DNA of 64,000 bases from Anagrus nilaparvatae (Eukaryota; Arthropoda; Insecta; Hymenoptera; Mymaridae). Of this stretch, positions 1-10,828 are shown in pieces. The notes beneath the pieces were generated by a model. That model was not told where the DNA came from, did not search any database, and was given only the letters and a program-made list of their open reading frames with translations. The position numbers were made by a program, and so were the translations under genes. Where the stretch lies: the NCBI GenBank assembly GCA_022575985.1, contig JAKSXM010000258.1, positions 620,001 to 684,000 on the forward strand, in the 5' to 3' direction. Every line of letters starts with the position of its first letter. Positions within the stretch are counted from its first letter, which is position 1.

Positions 1-629
1 ACTACAATTTAGTAATATTACTACAGAAATAGTAATATTACTACAATTTGTAAAATTAAAATTTATTAATTTTTCAGCTAAATATAGCTTTAAGAGTTAA
101 TATACGCTTCTAATACAGAATATGAACATATTTTCCTTTTTTAAAATGCATTTCCAAATATTATAAACATAACTGTCTATAATTAGCAATAATAATGAAA
201 TACAAAATAATATAAAAAACAAGGAATGTAATTATAGGCACCTATACGTGAAAATATTTTTTAGAGTAATTACACAGAATAAGTAAATAATATTACTAAA
301 TAATTATAATAATTGTCATTAATTCTTTTTTAAACTTAATTTTAAAGTATTGTGAACTCACAAACAACAAACATGGAAAATGCTTAAATTTATATTTTGA
401 ATCTTAAAGCCTTTATAATTTTAAGTCCTTAAGCCAAAAAAACTAATTTTAAGCTCCTAACTTCCTTATTATTCTATACCCCTTTATCGAAATTATTCTA
501 ACAATAAGTCCCTAAATCGAAATTACTCTAAGTCCCTAAAACTGAATTATTCTATAAGTCTCTTTGACCCCCCCCCCCAAATGATATGCTTGAACAAATG
601 ATTTTTTTTTCTTAAATCTGCAGTTGGTG
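1..629. other. AT-rich noncoding DNA
   Basis: No gene or recognisable element is visible. The stretch is very AT-rich and holds a short poly-C run near 550-559 just ahead of the tandem duplication. Confidence 0.5.
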
Positions 630-1220
630 AAAAAAATTTTAAACTTATGAAATTTTACTCATAATTATAAAAAAAAGTTGACGTATTTCAGGATTTTTGC
701 GAAAATTTAAATATAAGGGTGAAACTACCCCTAACTTACCCCTAACAAGTTCTTTTTTCGTTCAAAATATAAAATTAAAATAAACAGTGGGGATTTATGT
801 TTTTGAGGTCGCTGATTACGATTATAATTTCTGAATTTCAATAAACATTACGATTTATCCAGTATTGCAATCAAAAATTTGAAAAAATTCAGGTATTTAT
901 TAAAAATTTTTCGTTTAAAAAAAATTTATAGTCCAGGCAAAAAATTTTAAACTTATGATATCTTACTCACAATTATAAAAAAAGTTGACGTACTTAAGGA
1001 TTTTTGCGATAATAGAAAAAGAAGCGTGAAACTACCCCTAACTTATGCCTAAAAAGTTCTTTTTTAATTCAAAATATAAAATTAAAATAAAAAGTGGGAT
1101 TTATGTTTTTGAGGTCGCTGATTACGATTACAATTTCAGAATTTCCATAAACACAACTTTTTATCAAGTAAAGCAATTAAAAATTTTATAAAGCTCAAAT
1201 ACTTTTTCATATTTTTCTGA
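630..1220. repeat. 307-bp tandem duplication
   Basis: Two diverged head-to-tail copies lie at about 630-930 and 935-1220. Shared landmarks include GTTGACGTA (677 and 984), GTGAAACTACCCCTAACTTA and TTTTTGAGGTCGCTGATTACG. The offset between landmarks is 307 bp. No coding potential is seen. Confidence 0.8.
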
Positions 1221-1287
1221 CTATAAGCCTGCCTTCAAACCCTGAAGCTACCCTGAAGTTTTTTTTTTTTATTTTATGTAGGGCCTA

Positions 1288-1502
1288 TGTTGGAAATAGA
1301 GTTGGATAATTATGGAAATGGTGATGGTTACAAATAAAAAGATGATCGCTTTTATTTAACTGACTTTAATTCTTTTTAATTGCTGTTGCCAGCTCGCGAT
1401 CTCGCAGAGCACTGACGTTCGTATATAATATACGAATAAAAGAATACAGGGGGGGGAGCTCACCAACATATATACAAATTTACATACTACATATACACAA
1501 CA
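1288..1502 (-). repeat. 3' LTR of BEL/Pao element
   Basis: Read on the minus strand, this 215-bp segment starts TGTTGTGTATATG and ends CTATTTCCAACA, giving the TG...CA ends of an LTR. It directly follows a purine-rich tract (GTGGTGGGTGGAAA) that fits a polypurine tract downstream of pol. The 328 bp between it and the pol stop are an AT-rich 3' leader with poly-T runs. I could not find the matching 5' LTR between 7195 and 10676, so the boundary rests on the polypurine tract and terminal dinucleotides only. Confidence 0.65.
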
Positions 1503-1830
1503 TTTCCACCCACCACAATTTATTACTAAATTGTTATAATAGGCAATAATAAAAATGCAAAAGAAAAATTTAAAAATTTGTGGTGAATGGAATTACAAAA
1601 TAAATATAAATCTAGATACAGTTTTTCAATTCCAATTTTCATTTTCATAAATAATTGTATAATAGATTTTTTTTTTTTTATTTAATTTTTTTTTTAATTT
1701 AATCTAGAATAAATAAAAAATTTTAAGAGTAAAAATCAAACATATTTACAAATATATACAAAAATACATTAAACATAATAATAAAAAACAATTTTTTTTT
1801 TTTTTTTTAATGTTTCGAAGCGATAATTCA

Positions 1831-4800
1831 TCAATTATCATCTTCTTCATTATTCAAAGTATTAAGTCTAACTAATTTGTGTACTGGACGTTTAATTTCT
1901 GTTGATCCAGTCTTTAGATCTACCACTCTAACCAAACCATCAGGGCCCTTGTAGACTCTGATAACTCTAGCCAATGGCCATTTAGCAGGTGGCATTGTCT
2001 CATCCGAGATCAACACTACGTCACCAGTTTGCACATTTCTTTGCTCATTTTTCCACTTGTGGCGTTCTTGGAGGGTTTGCAGATATTCCGCAGACCAACA
2101 ACGCCACCAGTCCTGCATCATGTTCTGAACTAATTTGTACCTTTCTGCTGGGGGGATTTTAACTTTCTCATAATTGGGCTCCGGCAAAATATAAGACTCA
2201 GACTGGGTTAGAAGCAATGAAGGTGATAAAAAATTACTGTCCGATGGATCATCAGTCAGAGGGACCAACGGCCGTGAATTGAGACAAGATTCTATTTGTT
2301 TAAGCAAAGTATAAAATTCTTCGAAGGTTAGCTGACGATCGCCAACTACCCTTCGAATGTGATGTTTTACTGATTTTACTGCTGCTTCCCAGATTCCGCC
2401 AAAATGAGGAGCTCCTGGGGAGTTAAATTTCCAGGTTGTACCTTCGTTTGCCAAAGAACCCACAAGGTTATTCATGTACTCAGAAGAAGCTTCATACATT
2501 TCCTTGAGAATTCTATTGGCTCCTACAAAGGTAGTCCCCTGATCACTTAACAACTCAGAACATTGTCCTCTAGTTGACGTGAATCTCCGGAAGGCAGCAA
2601 TAAAATCCTGACTAGAGTAGCCAGTGACTAGCTCTAAGTGAACTGCTTTTGTGTTCATACACACAAAAACAACTATATAGGATTTATAAAGTGTCTTATG
2701 AGCACCGCGACCTTTAAATCTAAGGGTATCAAAAGGACCCGCATAGTCCACTCCACTTACTCTAAAGGGCTTGTCAGGGCGAGTGACTCGGCAAGCAGGA
2801 AGTATGCCCATTTTTTGGTTCAATGTGTTAGCCTGGTATCTAATGCAAGTATTGCATTTATGGATTCTATTTCTGACTAAATTTCGGCCTTTGATTACCC
2901 AGAATTCTTGCCTTAAAGCTGAAAGCGTCAAGCGTAAACCACCATGCAACATTTTCTCATGAATAAAGTCTACCAAAAGTTTTGAAAACGAGCATTTACT
3001 TGGCAAAATCCAGGGGTGTTTTTGGTCAAAATCGAGTAAAGACAGATGAATACGACCGCCTAAACGAAGCAAATTCTGATCGAAAAATGGATCTAGACGA
3101 CGTAGATTCAAGCTGTCTGGTTTTTTATTAATAGAAATTAATTTTATGTCCTTTTTAAAATAACTTTGTTGAACTAAATAGGTCCACAGCATTCTAGCTC
3201 TTACTAATTCCTGAACTGAAACTAACCTGCAGAAACCTAAATAGTATTTTACACTAAACCAACTATTATTGAAAATATTAGAAGTCTGAAGCAACTTATT
3301 TTTGCTTTTAATGAGTAATTTATCTACAAATCTAATTACGTAGGATGTAATCCTAAGAAGTTTGGGTAAGGAAGAGTACCTATCGACTAAATCCCAAATA
3401 ACGATTTTCTCAGGTTTTGTGTGATTGACAGCATGACAATCTACATTTAAGATATTCACAGACTTACTCAAAATACTATTTTGTAAGTCTATTGGTCTTT
3501 TGACCATTATTCCCCCTTCCCACCAAAGAGAAAAGGCTTGCAATTGATCTGGAGGTAAACCTCTGGACACGCAATCAGCAGGATTGTCATTGGACCTAAC
3601 ATGAGACCAAAATGCCTCAGGTAGCAAAGTATGGATATCCGAACATCTGTGTTTAACAAATCTTTCCCATTGAGAAGGATGTTCCTTCAGCCAACATAAT
3701 ACGTCAGTAGAATCAGAAAATAAATATATCTTAACTTCATCAAGTTTTAAGGCCCGAAGCACTTTTACAGTTAACTTTGTTAATAAGTGTGCAGCATTTA
3801 ACTCTAACTTCGGTATAGTTAAAATTGGCTTTAAAGGAGCAACCTTAGATTTAGCTTGTAGCAAGTGTACAGTGCTTTTCCCGTGTAGCGTAACCTTTAA
3901 GTATGTACAGGCACCGTATGCTTTATCTGAAGCATCTGCAAATCCATAAATCTCATACTTAGCCCCTGGGACATATTTTAGCCATCTAGAAATGTTAATG
4001 GTTTTAACAGCAGGAAGGTTAGCATACCAACTCTTAAACTCATCTTTCAAAGAGTCAGGCAATTTCGTATCCCAATCAAGTTTAGGATTTTTAACTTTCC
4101 ATAATTTTTGCAGAAAAATTTTTGCTGTAACGACCACTGGTGCTAGCCATCCAAGTGGGTCAAATAATTTAGCTATTGCAGAAAGTACCTGCCTCTTTGT
4201 AATATCCGTTTTTAGTTGGTCTAATTCAAAATCGAAAGTGAAATGATCGGTGTTAGGACACCAATTCAAGCCTAGCAAATTAAAACAAGAGTTAGCCAAC
4301 TTTGTTTCTGCACGTATTGCAACAGGAAATTTCAACAAAGCAGGATCATTTGCCATCCACTTATGTAATGAGAAACCACCCACCTTGCAAATTTGTATTA
4401 AATCGTCTTGTTTTGAAATAGCTTCAGAAAGAGAGTGGCCACCAGATAAAGTATCATCCATATAGGTTTCACAATTTAAAATATTTACAGCTAATGGGTA
4501 ACGATGACCCTCGTCTAAAGCCAACTGTCTCATCACACGATTTGCAAGGTACGGGCTGCTTATCATGCCATAAGTTACGGTTTTTAATGACCAAGATTGT
4601 AAGTCTTCAGAATCATTATACCGCCATAATATTTGCTGAAATTTTCTGTCATCTTTATGTACCAAAATTTGTCTAAACATATGTTCTATATCCGACACGA
4701 ACACAAACCGGTATTTCATCCAGTTAATTAATAACTCAGCCAAGTCGGGAAGCAAATTTGCACCAATGTGCAATAAATCATTAATAGAAACTTTATTATA

Positions 4801-5778
4801 ATCCTTGGCTGAACCATTAAAAACTGAACGAAATTTACGGTTGTGGCCTAGAATTCCGTGATGTGGCAAGAAATAGTAAGATAAGAACGATAATATCGCA
4901 CGAGAACGTTCCATGTGACCTAAATCTTCATAAGCGTGCATAAATTTATGGTAAGCTTGAGCAAATTCAAGATTAGTTTTAAAGCGAGCTTCGGTTCTTT
5001 CAAACACTTTTTTTGCATGTTGAAAGGAGCCATTAAAGTTTAGACCTGCAGTGTCCAAATCCTTAAAAGGCAACCTAACAACATAGCGACCTTCCGAATC
5101 ACGCGAATGAGTTTGAACAAAATATTTTTCACAAGCCTGCTCATCCGGAGTAAGCAAAGCTTGTGGTGAGATCGAAATCTCCTCTTGTTGCCAAAATCGC
5201 TCTAAGTTAAATGCTAAATCAGAGTTTATATGAAGATTAGTCATTAGTAAGCAAGAATTCGAAGTGATACCCGAATTACCAGAAATTATCCAGCCAAGCT
5301 CTGAACTTGTTGCAATAGGTTCATGTTGTTGGCCTTTAATAACTTCACCTATAATTAAAGAGGAGTGACAACCCGAACATAATAGCAAATCTATTCGACC
5401 CTTGTAAGCAAATCCAGGATCAGCTAATTGCAAATGGCTAATATGAGGGAATTTTTTAGGATCAATACCTGAATTAGGTGCATAAGATGAGATTTTTGGT
5501 ATTATGAAGGCATCGACATTAAGAATATAATCTGAATAAAAGTGAGGTTTAATTGTAAGATTTACTATATTTGAGCAAACAAAATCAGTCTTACCACCAA
5601 TTCCCGATACAGGCAGTTGAGCAGGTTCTTTTTTAAGACGCAATTTCTTAAATAAAGAAGTAGTTATAAATGAGGCTTGGGAGCATTGGTCAATCAGAGA
5701 TCTTGCCAATACTTCCAGCCCATTTTTTGAGCAAACTTTAACTACAGCTGTCGCCAAAAGGGGTTGAGAAGGTAATTG
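1831..5778 (-). CDS. pol: BEL/Pao Pol polyprotein (protease, RT, RNase H, integrase)
   Basis: The open frame runs 1315 codons from directly after the gag stop to a TAA. Seen in order: a Pao-type aspartic protease with DQCS near the N-terminus; a reverse transcriptase with the catalytic YMDD box near residue 440; an RNase H region; an integrase with an HH-CC zinc-binding segment and catalytic blocks GVDYAGPF, SDQGTTF and GGIWEAA (D, D, E). A C-terminal integrase tail ends the protein. There is no ATG at the start: the frame has no methionine until well past the protease. Pol therefore looks expressed only as a Gag-Pol fusion by readthrough of the UGA at 5779-5781. The product would process itself, copy the RNA and integrate the cDNA. 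The protease motif has Cys where the family usually has Gly. Confidence 0.95.
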   Translation of the reverse strand, partial: QLPSQPLLATAVVKVCSKNGLEVLARSLIDQCSQASFITTSLFKKLRLKKEPAQLPVSGIGGKTDFVCSNIVNLTIKPHFYSDYILNVDAFIIPKISSYAPNSGIDPKKFPHISHLQLADPGFAYKGRIDLLLCSGCHSSLIIGEVIKGQQHEPIATSSELGWIISGNSGITSNSCLLMTNLHINSDLAFNLERFWQQEEISISPQALLTPDEQACEKYFVQTHSRDSEGRYVVRLPFKDLDTAGLNFNGSFQHAKKVFERTEARFKTNLEFAQAYHKFMHAYEDLGHMERSRAILSFLSYYFLPHHGILGHNRKFRSVFNGSAKDYNKVSINDLLHIGANLLPDLAELLINWMKYRFVFVSDIEHMFRQILVHKDDRKFQQILWRYNDSEDLQSWSLKTVTYGMISSPYLANRVMRQLALDEGHRYPLAVNILNCETYMDDTLSGGHSLSEAISKQDDLIQICKVGGFSLHKWMANDPALLKFPVAIRAETKLANSCFNLLGLNWCPNTDHFTFDFELDQLKTDITKRQVLSAIAKLFDPLGWLAPVVVTAKIFLQKLWKVKNPKLDWDTKLPDSLKDEFKSWYANLPAVKTINISRWLKYVPGAKYEIYGFADASDKAYGACTYLKVTLHGKSTVHLLQAKSKVAPLKPILTIPKLELNAAHLLTKLTVKVLRALKLDEVKIYLFSDSTDVLCWLKEHPSQWERFVKHRCSDIHTLLPEAFWSHVRSNDNPADCVSRGLPPDQLQAFSLWWEGGIMVKRPIDLQNSILSKSVNILNVDCHAVNHTKPEKIVIWDLVDRYSSLPKLLRITSYVIRFVDKLLIKSKNKLLQTSNIFNNSWFSVKYYLGFCRLVSVQELVRARMLWTYLVQQSYFKKDIKLISINKKPDSLNLRRLDPFFDQNLLRLGGRIHLSLLDFDQKHPWILPSKCSFSKLLVDFIHEKMLHGGLRLTLSALRQEFWVIKGRNLVRNRIHKCNTCIRYQANTLNQKMGILPACRVTRPDKPFRVSGVDYAGPFDTLRFKGRGAHKTLYKSYIVVFVCMNTKAVHLELVTGYSSQDFIAAFRRFTSTRGQCSELLSDQGTTFVGANRILKEMYEASSEYMNNLVGSLANEGTTWKFNSPGAPHFGGIWEAAVKSVKHHIRRVVGDRQLTFEEFYTLLKQIESCLNSRPLVPLTDDPSDSNFLSPSLLLTQSESYILPEPNYEKVKIPPAERYKLVQNMMQDWWRCWSAEYLQTLQERHKWKNEQRNVQTGDVVLISDETMPPAKWPLARVIRVYKGPDGLVRVVDLKTGSTEIKRPVHKLVRLNTLNNEEDDN

Positions 5779-5781
5779 TCA
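5773..5781 (-). promoter_or_regulatory. Gag/Pol stop-codon readthrough context
   Basis: Reading the minus strand, the junction is TCC TGA CAA TTA CCT. UGA followed by CARYYA is the classic leaky-stop context of tobacco mosaic virus type. Gag and pol are in the same frame on either side, and pol lacks an ATG of its own. Seen: sequence and frame. Inferred: readthrough expression. Confidence 0.7.
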
Positions 5782-7194
5782 GGAACTAGTTGATAATGTA
5801 CTAGTTTCAGCAATAGCTGCTTCTGTACTAACGTTACTAGTAGCATTGTTTGTGTCATTACCACTGTTTTTGTTGGTTTTTTTAAAACCTTTTATATGCA
5901 AAGATGTATGATGCTTTTGCTTGCAAATAGTACACCGTTTTGTAGATGAGCAATTTGAGATAAAGTGTGCACCTAAGCAATTAAAGCATCTTTTATGTTT
6001 AGAGACAATCTCTTCTCTTTGCTTTGGGGTTTTGCTCTTATAATTTTCACAAAATAAAAAGAAGTGATTGGCTTTACAAATTATGCAGTTATTGTTTAAA
6101 CTTTGATTTGACTTATTTTGATTAGTAGTAGTGGTATTGAATACTTTAGCAGAATTGTTGTAATTATTTGCAGATCTATTTTTATTGAAGTCATTAACTT
6201 GTTTGTTAGTATTAGAACTGCTAGCTTCTTCTATTGACTCTAAAATGCTAATTTGACTTTCAATGAATTCTAACAATTTTGCTAAAGAAGGAGGTTCAGA
6301 GCTAGCTTTTACATTCACTGTAACATTATCAGTTCCATCATCTACAGGAGGTGGTAATGAGTTACAATAGTTATTGTAATAAATTTCCCATTGTTTACGA
6401 GAATCAGAATCAAGCAAGTTTAAAATGTGAAAAACTATCAGATCATCCCAAGAATCGACTTTTCTACCTAACCCTTTTAAAGCTGAAAGAGGGGTGTTTA
6501 CACCTGACAAAATTTTCTTAAGCTCAGTTGCAGAAGGTTTTAGAATAGGCTTAAGTGAGTATAAATTAGCAATGTGGGCATGTACAAGCCTCTTTTTAAC
6601 CTCATACCTCTCCTTAAGCTTATTCCAAACTATAATGAAATTTGCATCAGTAGGTTGATATGAGGCAGCTATAGTAGCTGCATCACCTTCAAGAACTGAA
6701 ATTAGCTGATGCAATTTCGCTACATTGGAATAATTTTTCCTATTAATAACTGAGGACTGAAAAATATCTCTAAAAGATTCCCATGCAGTATAATCACCTC
6801 TAAAGTGAGGTATTTGTAACGGGGGTAGTCTCTCATTATCTAAAGTTATTATTTGTGGGTGATTATTATTATTTCTAAGTAGAGGTTGATCATTATTTTC
6901 ATTTGTTTGGTTTGTATCTAGAAATGTTTGAAAAGAACACATATTTTCTATATAAAATTCTTCTACCATAGTAAAATGATTTTCTGTAAAATAGGGTTGA
7001 GATTGAAGTTGGGCATAATCCCTATGAGCAAGTAAAGACATATTATTTTGCTCATAGGTTGACCACAAATTCTCTAAATGTTTCATTCTAATTTTGCAAG
7101 TGGATGCTGTCATATTATTAGCTTCCACAAAGACTTTATAGGCATTTTTGAGTCTAGGATATAATCCTGCCTGCTCTAACAATATTGATGCCAT
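5779..7194 (-). CDS. gag: BEL/Pao Gag
   Basis: This 471-residue protein starts at the ATG for MASILLEQAG. Upstream codons are open but lack an ATG. The central half has the Pao-type Gag core (PPLQIPHFRGDYTAWESF, then LHQLISVLEGDA), the region usually called DUF1759. The C-terminal third holds cysteine-rich zinc knuckles: CIICKANHFFLFC, CFNCLGAHFISNC and CTICKQKHHTSLH. An Asn/Ser/Thr-rich linker separates core and knuckles. Gag assembles the cytoplasmic particle and packages the RNA. It ends in TGA followed by CAATTA in the same frame as pol, the leaky stop-CAR-YYA context, so a fraction of ribosomes probably make Gag-Pol. Confidence 0.93.
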   Translation of the reverse strand: MASILLEQAGLYPRLKNAYKVFVEANNMTASTCKIRMKHLENLWSTYEQNNMSLLAHRDYAQLQSQPYFTENHFTMVEEFYIENMCSFQTFLDTNQTNENNDQPLLRNNNNHPQIITLDNERLPPLQIPHFRGDYTAWESFRDIFQSSVINRKNYSNVAKLHQLISVLEGDAATIAASYQPTDANFIIVWNKLKERYEVKKRLVHAHIANLYSLKPILKPSATELKKILSGVNTPLSALKGLGRKVDSWDDLIVFHILNLLDSDSRKQWEIYYNNYCNSLPPPVDDGTDNVTVNVKASSEPPSLAKLLEFIESQISILESIEEASSSNTNKQVNDFNKNRSANNYNNSAKVFNTTTTNQNKSNQSLNNNCIICKANHFFLFCENYKSKTPKQREEIVSKHKRCFNCLGAHFISNCSSTKRCTICKQKHHTSLHIKGFKKTNKNSGNDTNNATSNVSTEAAIAETSTLSTSS

Positions 7195-10100
7195 TTTGAT
7201 CAAACAAATTAAATACTTCTTATATATAAAGAACAATTTAGTGTTACTAAAATTAAAGAAAAAAAAATCAAAACAAAAATATCAAGCTAAGCTCAAATTC
7301 AATTCAATTCATATCAGATTAATAATAGTTTACATGATTACTTTTATAAAAATGAAGCTGATATTTTTATCAATTAGCTGATATCGTATTTTCCAAAAAA
7401 CAAAAAATTAGTGCTGTTATAATTTGAAAGAGTCAAGCTAAAATGACTGAATATACGAAACTTATATCTATTTTTTCTTTAAATTTTATAATTTTTTTTT
7501 TAAATATAGACAATATTAGCCAGAGACAGACCAATTATCAAGAAATTTCTTTTTTTTTTTATAGACGCAAAATAGACAATAAATATAGGCAATATAAACA
7601 AATGTGGACTAAACCGTAAAAAGAAATTTCTTATTTATATCCATAGACTTTTTAGTAGAGTTATAGGTATATAAAATACAATTGTAAAATATGACAATAT
7701 CATTTATATATAACAATTTTCCTTAAAAATTACCATAGTGCAAATATGGAAAATAAAATCAATCATTAAATTAATTCAAAAAATTATTTGAGTGAATAAA
7801 TTAAAATTAAAACAATTACAATGATCTTATTCTAAAAGGAAAATTATTATAATATTTACACTAAGATATGCCATTGTTAAAATATTGTTTCTGTAAACAA
7901 TATTAAAAAAAAAAAAAAAAATTTTTTAAATAATTATAGCCTATTGTATGATTTTTAGCAAAGATTTAAATTGATTTTAATTTTATTTAATAATTTATTT
8001 TTAAATAGAAAAAAATAATGTGCAAATGAGCTGTTGATAATCAACCCTTCTATTCAATAATTTTAAAATACTGTTTAAATAATAATATTAAGTTTACAAA
8101 TAGAAAAGTTAATCTTAACTGGTGACGCAAAATCAAACCCAGACGTTCCAAAGCCTCCCTATGACCTGATGTGTTGAGCAGCAAATGGAATGTCCAGAGT
8201 CAGCAGAGTCCACCTGAGTTGAGGTCCAGTTAGGCAGCTTCAACCAAATCCAGATCACCAGTTAAAAAACTCCAAGAATGTGTAACCTAGGTAACATCAA
8301 ACCAATTAGACAATACCCAAAATAATGTTTGTTTTTTGTCAAGATAACAATAAAAATTAACCATTTAATTTTTATAAAAGATTACATATTTCAATATTAA
8401 TATTTTCTCTTAAAAAATGAATAATTTTATTTATAAATTATTAATATCAAATAAAAAAATAGTTTAATTTTAATTAATTAGCAGAAAGAAGAAAAAAAAA
8501 ATATTTAGAATGTAAGCAAATAGCAGAAGAACAACGATTTTTTTTTAAATCATAATTTCTTGACAAAAAATTATAAATATATTTACTCACACACACAGAC
8601 TAGCTCCCCATTTGATTTGAATAATAATAGCAAAAGAAAATTTATAATGACAATAAAAGTCAAAAATAATATGAAAATTCAGCTATAGTAATAAATTTAC
8701 AATTACTGCACATGAAATTTAAATTCAAGAGAAAAAAAAGAGAGAGAATTTTTCTTTTTTTTTTTTTTTTTAAATAATATAATTTTACTACAACAATAGA
8801 AACTATTAAATTAATTAGTTAGTAACAACAATTAATACTTGTAAATTATGTTTACCTTTACAAGATATTTTACCGAATCTTTACCGAATAAATAGAAAAT
8901 TCGGATTATACCGGAAAAATTACTATGGAATATGTCTTTAAATCAAGTTTATAACATCATTTGAATCTGATAGAAAAATCCCAAAGTCTGTGAATTTTTT
9001 AAAAAATCCAATATTTAACATTTGAGTTGCTCTGAGACCTTGAAAATTGAAAAATTGTATTTTTTGGTCCCAAATAAACTTATTTTAGTAAACTATAATT
9101 ACAAAACAATTGAAAAAACATAAATCCATTATTAAAAATAATTTTAATTTATTTAAAAAAATTTAGAAATTGGTTTTTTTCAGTTATTGAAAAAATGTGA
9201 TTTTGAGCCTTCTAACTCAAAAAAAAACTATGTGGCGAGCAAAATTTTTTGTGTTCCTCACTTGTTCGTCACTTTATATGGTCTAAAATCATGTAAAAAA
9301 TGTTAAATTAAAAGAAAAAAAAAATTTTTTAATTTACCCTTAAAAAACCCACAAATCGGGGTGGTTCTCCCCGAGAGCTACGGTTTTAATTTTAGGACAA
9401 GGATTTCCTGCCTCAGGAGACCCTATAGAAACAAAAAATACCAGAGATTTTTAGTATAATCGTGGTAAAACTTTTTTCGTGTTCCAGACCACTGTGAATG
9501 TAAAAAAATAAAAATTAAAAAAAAAAAATTATTTTATCTTTTATAAGACTTCAATACATTGTAAAAAAAATTTCACATTTGTATACGCTATTTTTGTTTT
9601 TGCAATTTTTTACATGGGACTTGTTTACAGCAAAGGGTAAATTGGAAAAACGGAATCCTATCCACTAAAATGAGGTCAAAGGTAAAAACTAGTTATCTCG
9701 CTGGGTTCCTGGGAAAAAAATACGTAAAACACTCCCTAGATAAATATTTAAAAAAATTTTCGTGAAAAAATTTATGGAGTTCAAAATTAATATTTTCAAA
9801 AAAAAGACCCAAAAAAAGGGAAAGCTTGATTTTCTCCCCATAATTGAGGTTCAGGGTAAAAATAAATGGTTCAGCTACCACGCGAAAAAGTAAATACCTT
9901 TTCATCGGTTTTATAAGTTTAAGTAGATGTGTAATTGCAGGAAAAAATTGAGAAATTTTACGTTTTAGTAAGCTGAAAATGGTTAAAAAATAGAACCTTC
10001 TAACGCTATCGGCAGTTCAGAAATGATTTCTGAACTAATCAATTTTTTTACTTGAAATCGACGGCAAAATTACTTTTTTATCGGAAATTTTTATATTCTG

Positions 10101-10676
10101 TTGAAAGATTAAGATTTCGAAACACTTTTGTTGTTTTGAAGGGGCCTTTTAAATGTATAAGTATTAAAAATGTTGAAATAATCTAAAATAGGCTAAAATC
10201 GACCTCAATAGTCGAAACAAAAAATTTTTTCGGACAGTTCGATGGAATATTGGTTGAAAAAAATTTTGAAATTAAAGAGATATTGTGATTTTTTAGAAAA
10301 CCTAATGGCAGGAATCGTTTTTTCATTTTCCGGGGTTTTTCCGAAAAACTAATGGCAGGAATCGATTTCCCTACATACCTACTCTTACAGAATATTTTTT
10401 CAAGGTTATGGTTATGATTTTTAAGCATTTTTCCAAAAAATACCAATGCTGGTTGAGAGCCGCCTAATTAGGTAGGCTGTTTGGCCATAAGTCGGGCTTT
10501 TTAAGACCTAAAGGGCTAAAAATGTCAAAATTTTCCTATCTTTATGTTAGAAAAACATGGGGAAATTTTGAGGCCAATCCAATGACTCCTCCTGACCACC
10601 ATTGCTGTTTTGGCTCAGAAAGACTCATATATATATTTTTGTTAATGATTCTATTGCTCATAATTTTTCAATAATA
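7195..10676. other. AT-rich noncoding DNA upstream of BEL gag
   Basis: No credible gene is visible. Part of it is presumably the BEL 5' leader. A less AT-rich island at about 8115-8267 is bounded by the inverted 11-mer TTAACTGGTGA / TCACCAGTTAA and could be a short inverted-repeat element or a structured leader. Positions 10274-10370 carry a repeated CTAATGGCAGGAATCG motif. The short open frames here are AT-rich noise. Confidence 0.5.
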
Positions 10677-10817
10677 TTATTTTGGTGAATTTATCGACCT
10701 ATAGAAAGCTAATTAAATAAATCTATGATTGACATGATACGTTGATATATTTGTCGAGTTTAATAAATCATAGATTTATTTAATTAGCTCTCTAGGTCGA
10801 TAAATTCACCAAAATAA
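10677..10817. mobile_element. 141-bp Tc1/mariner-type MITE
   Basis: Near-perfect inverted ends begin TTATTTTGGTGAATTTATCG and pair with the right end over more than 50 bp, through TTAATTAGCT-like sequence. TA flanks both sides (10675-10676 and 10818-10819), as Tc1/mariner elements leave. It has no coding capacity. It lies only 11 bp outside the left end of the large transposon that follows. Confidence 0.7.
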
Positions 10818-10828
10818 TACTCATATAT

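Larger units (their letters stand above)
1288..7236 (-). mobile_element. BEL/Pao LTR retrotransposon (5' end undefined)
   Basis: The element contains, in minus-strand order, gag, a single stop codon, pol (protease, reverse transcriptase, RNase H, integrase), a polypurine tract and the 3' LTR. Both reading frames are open over their full length, so the coding part looks functional. The 5' LTR is not recognisable upstream of gag. Either the element is 5'-truncated or its left part has been displaced. The start coordinate of the 5' side is therefore only a minimum. Confidence 0.85.

Noticed and set aside
7195..10676. 5' LTR of the BEL element at 1288-7236
   Set aside because: I searched for the distinctive LTR strings (for example GCGATCTCGCAGAGC and its complement) and found none, so no 5' LTR is annotated.
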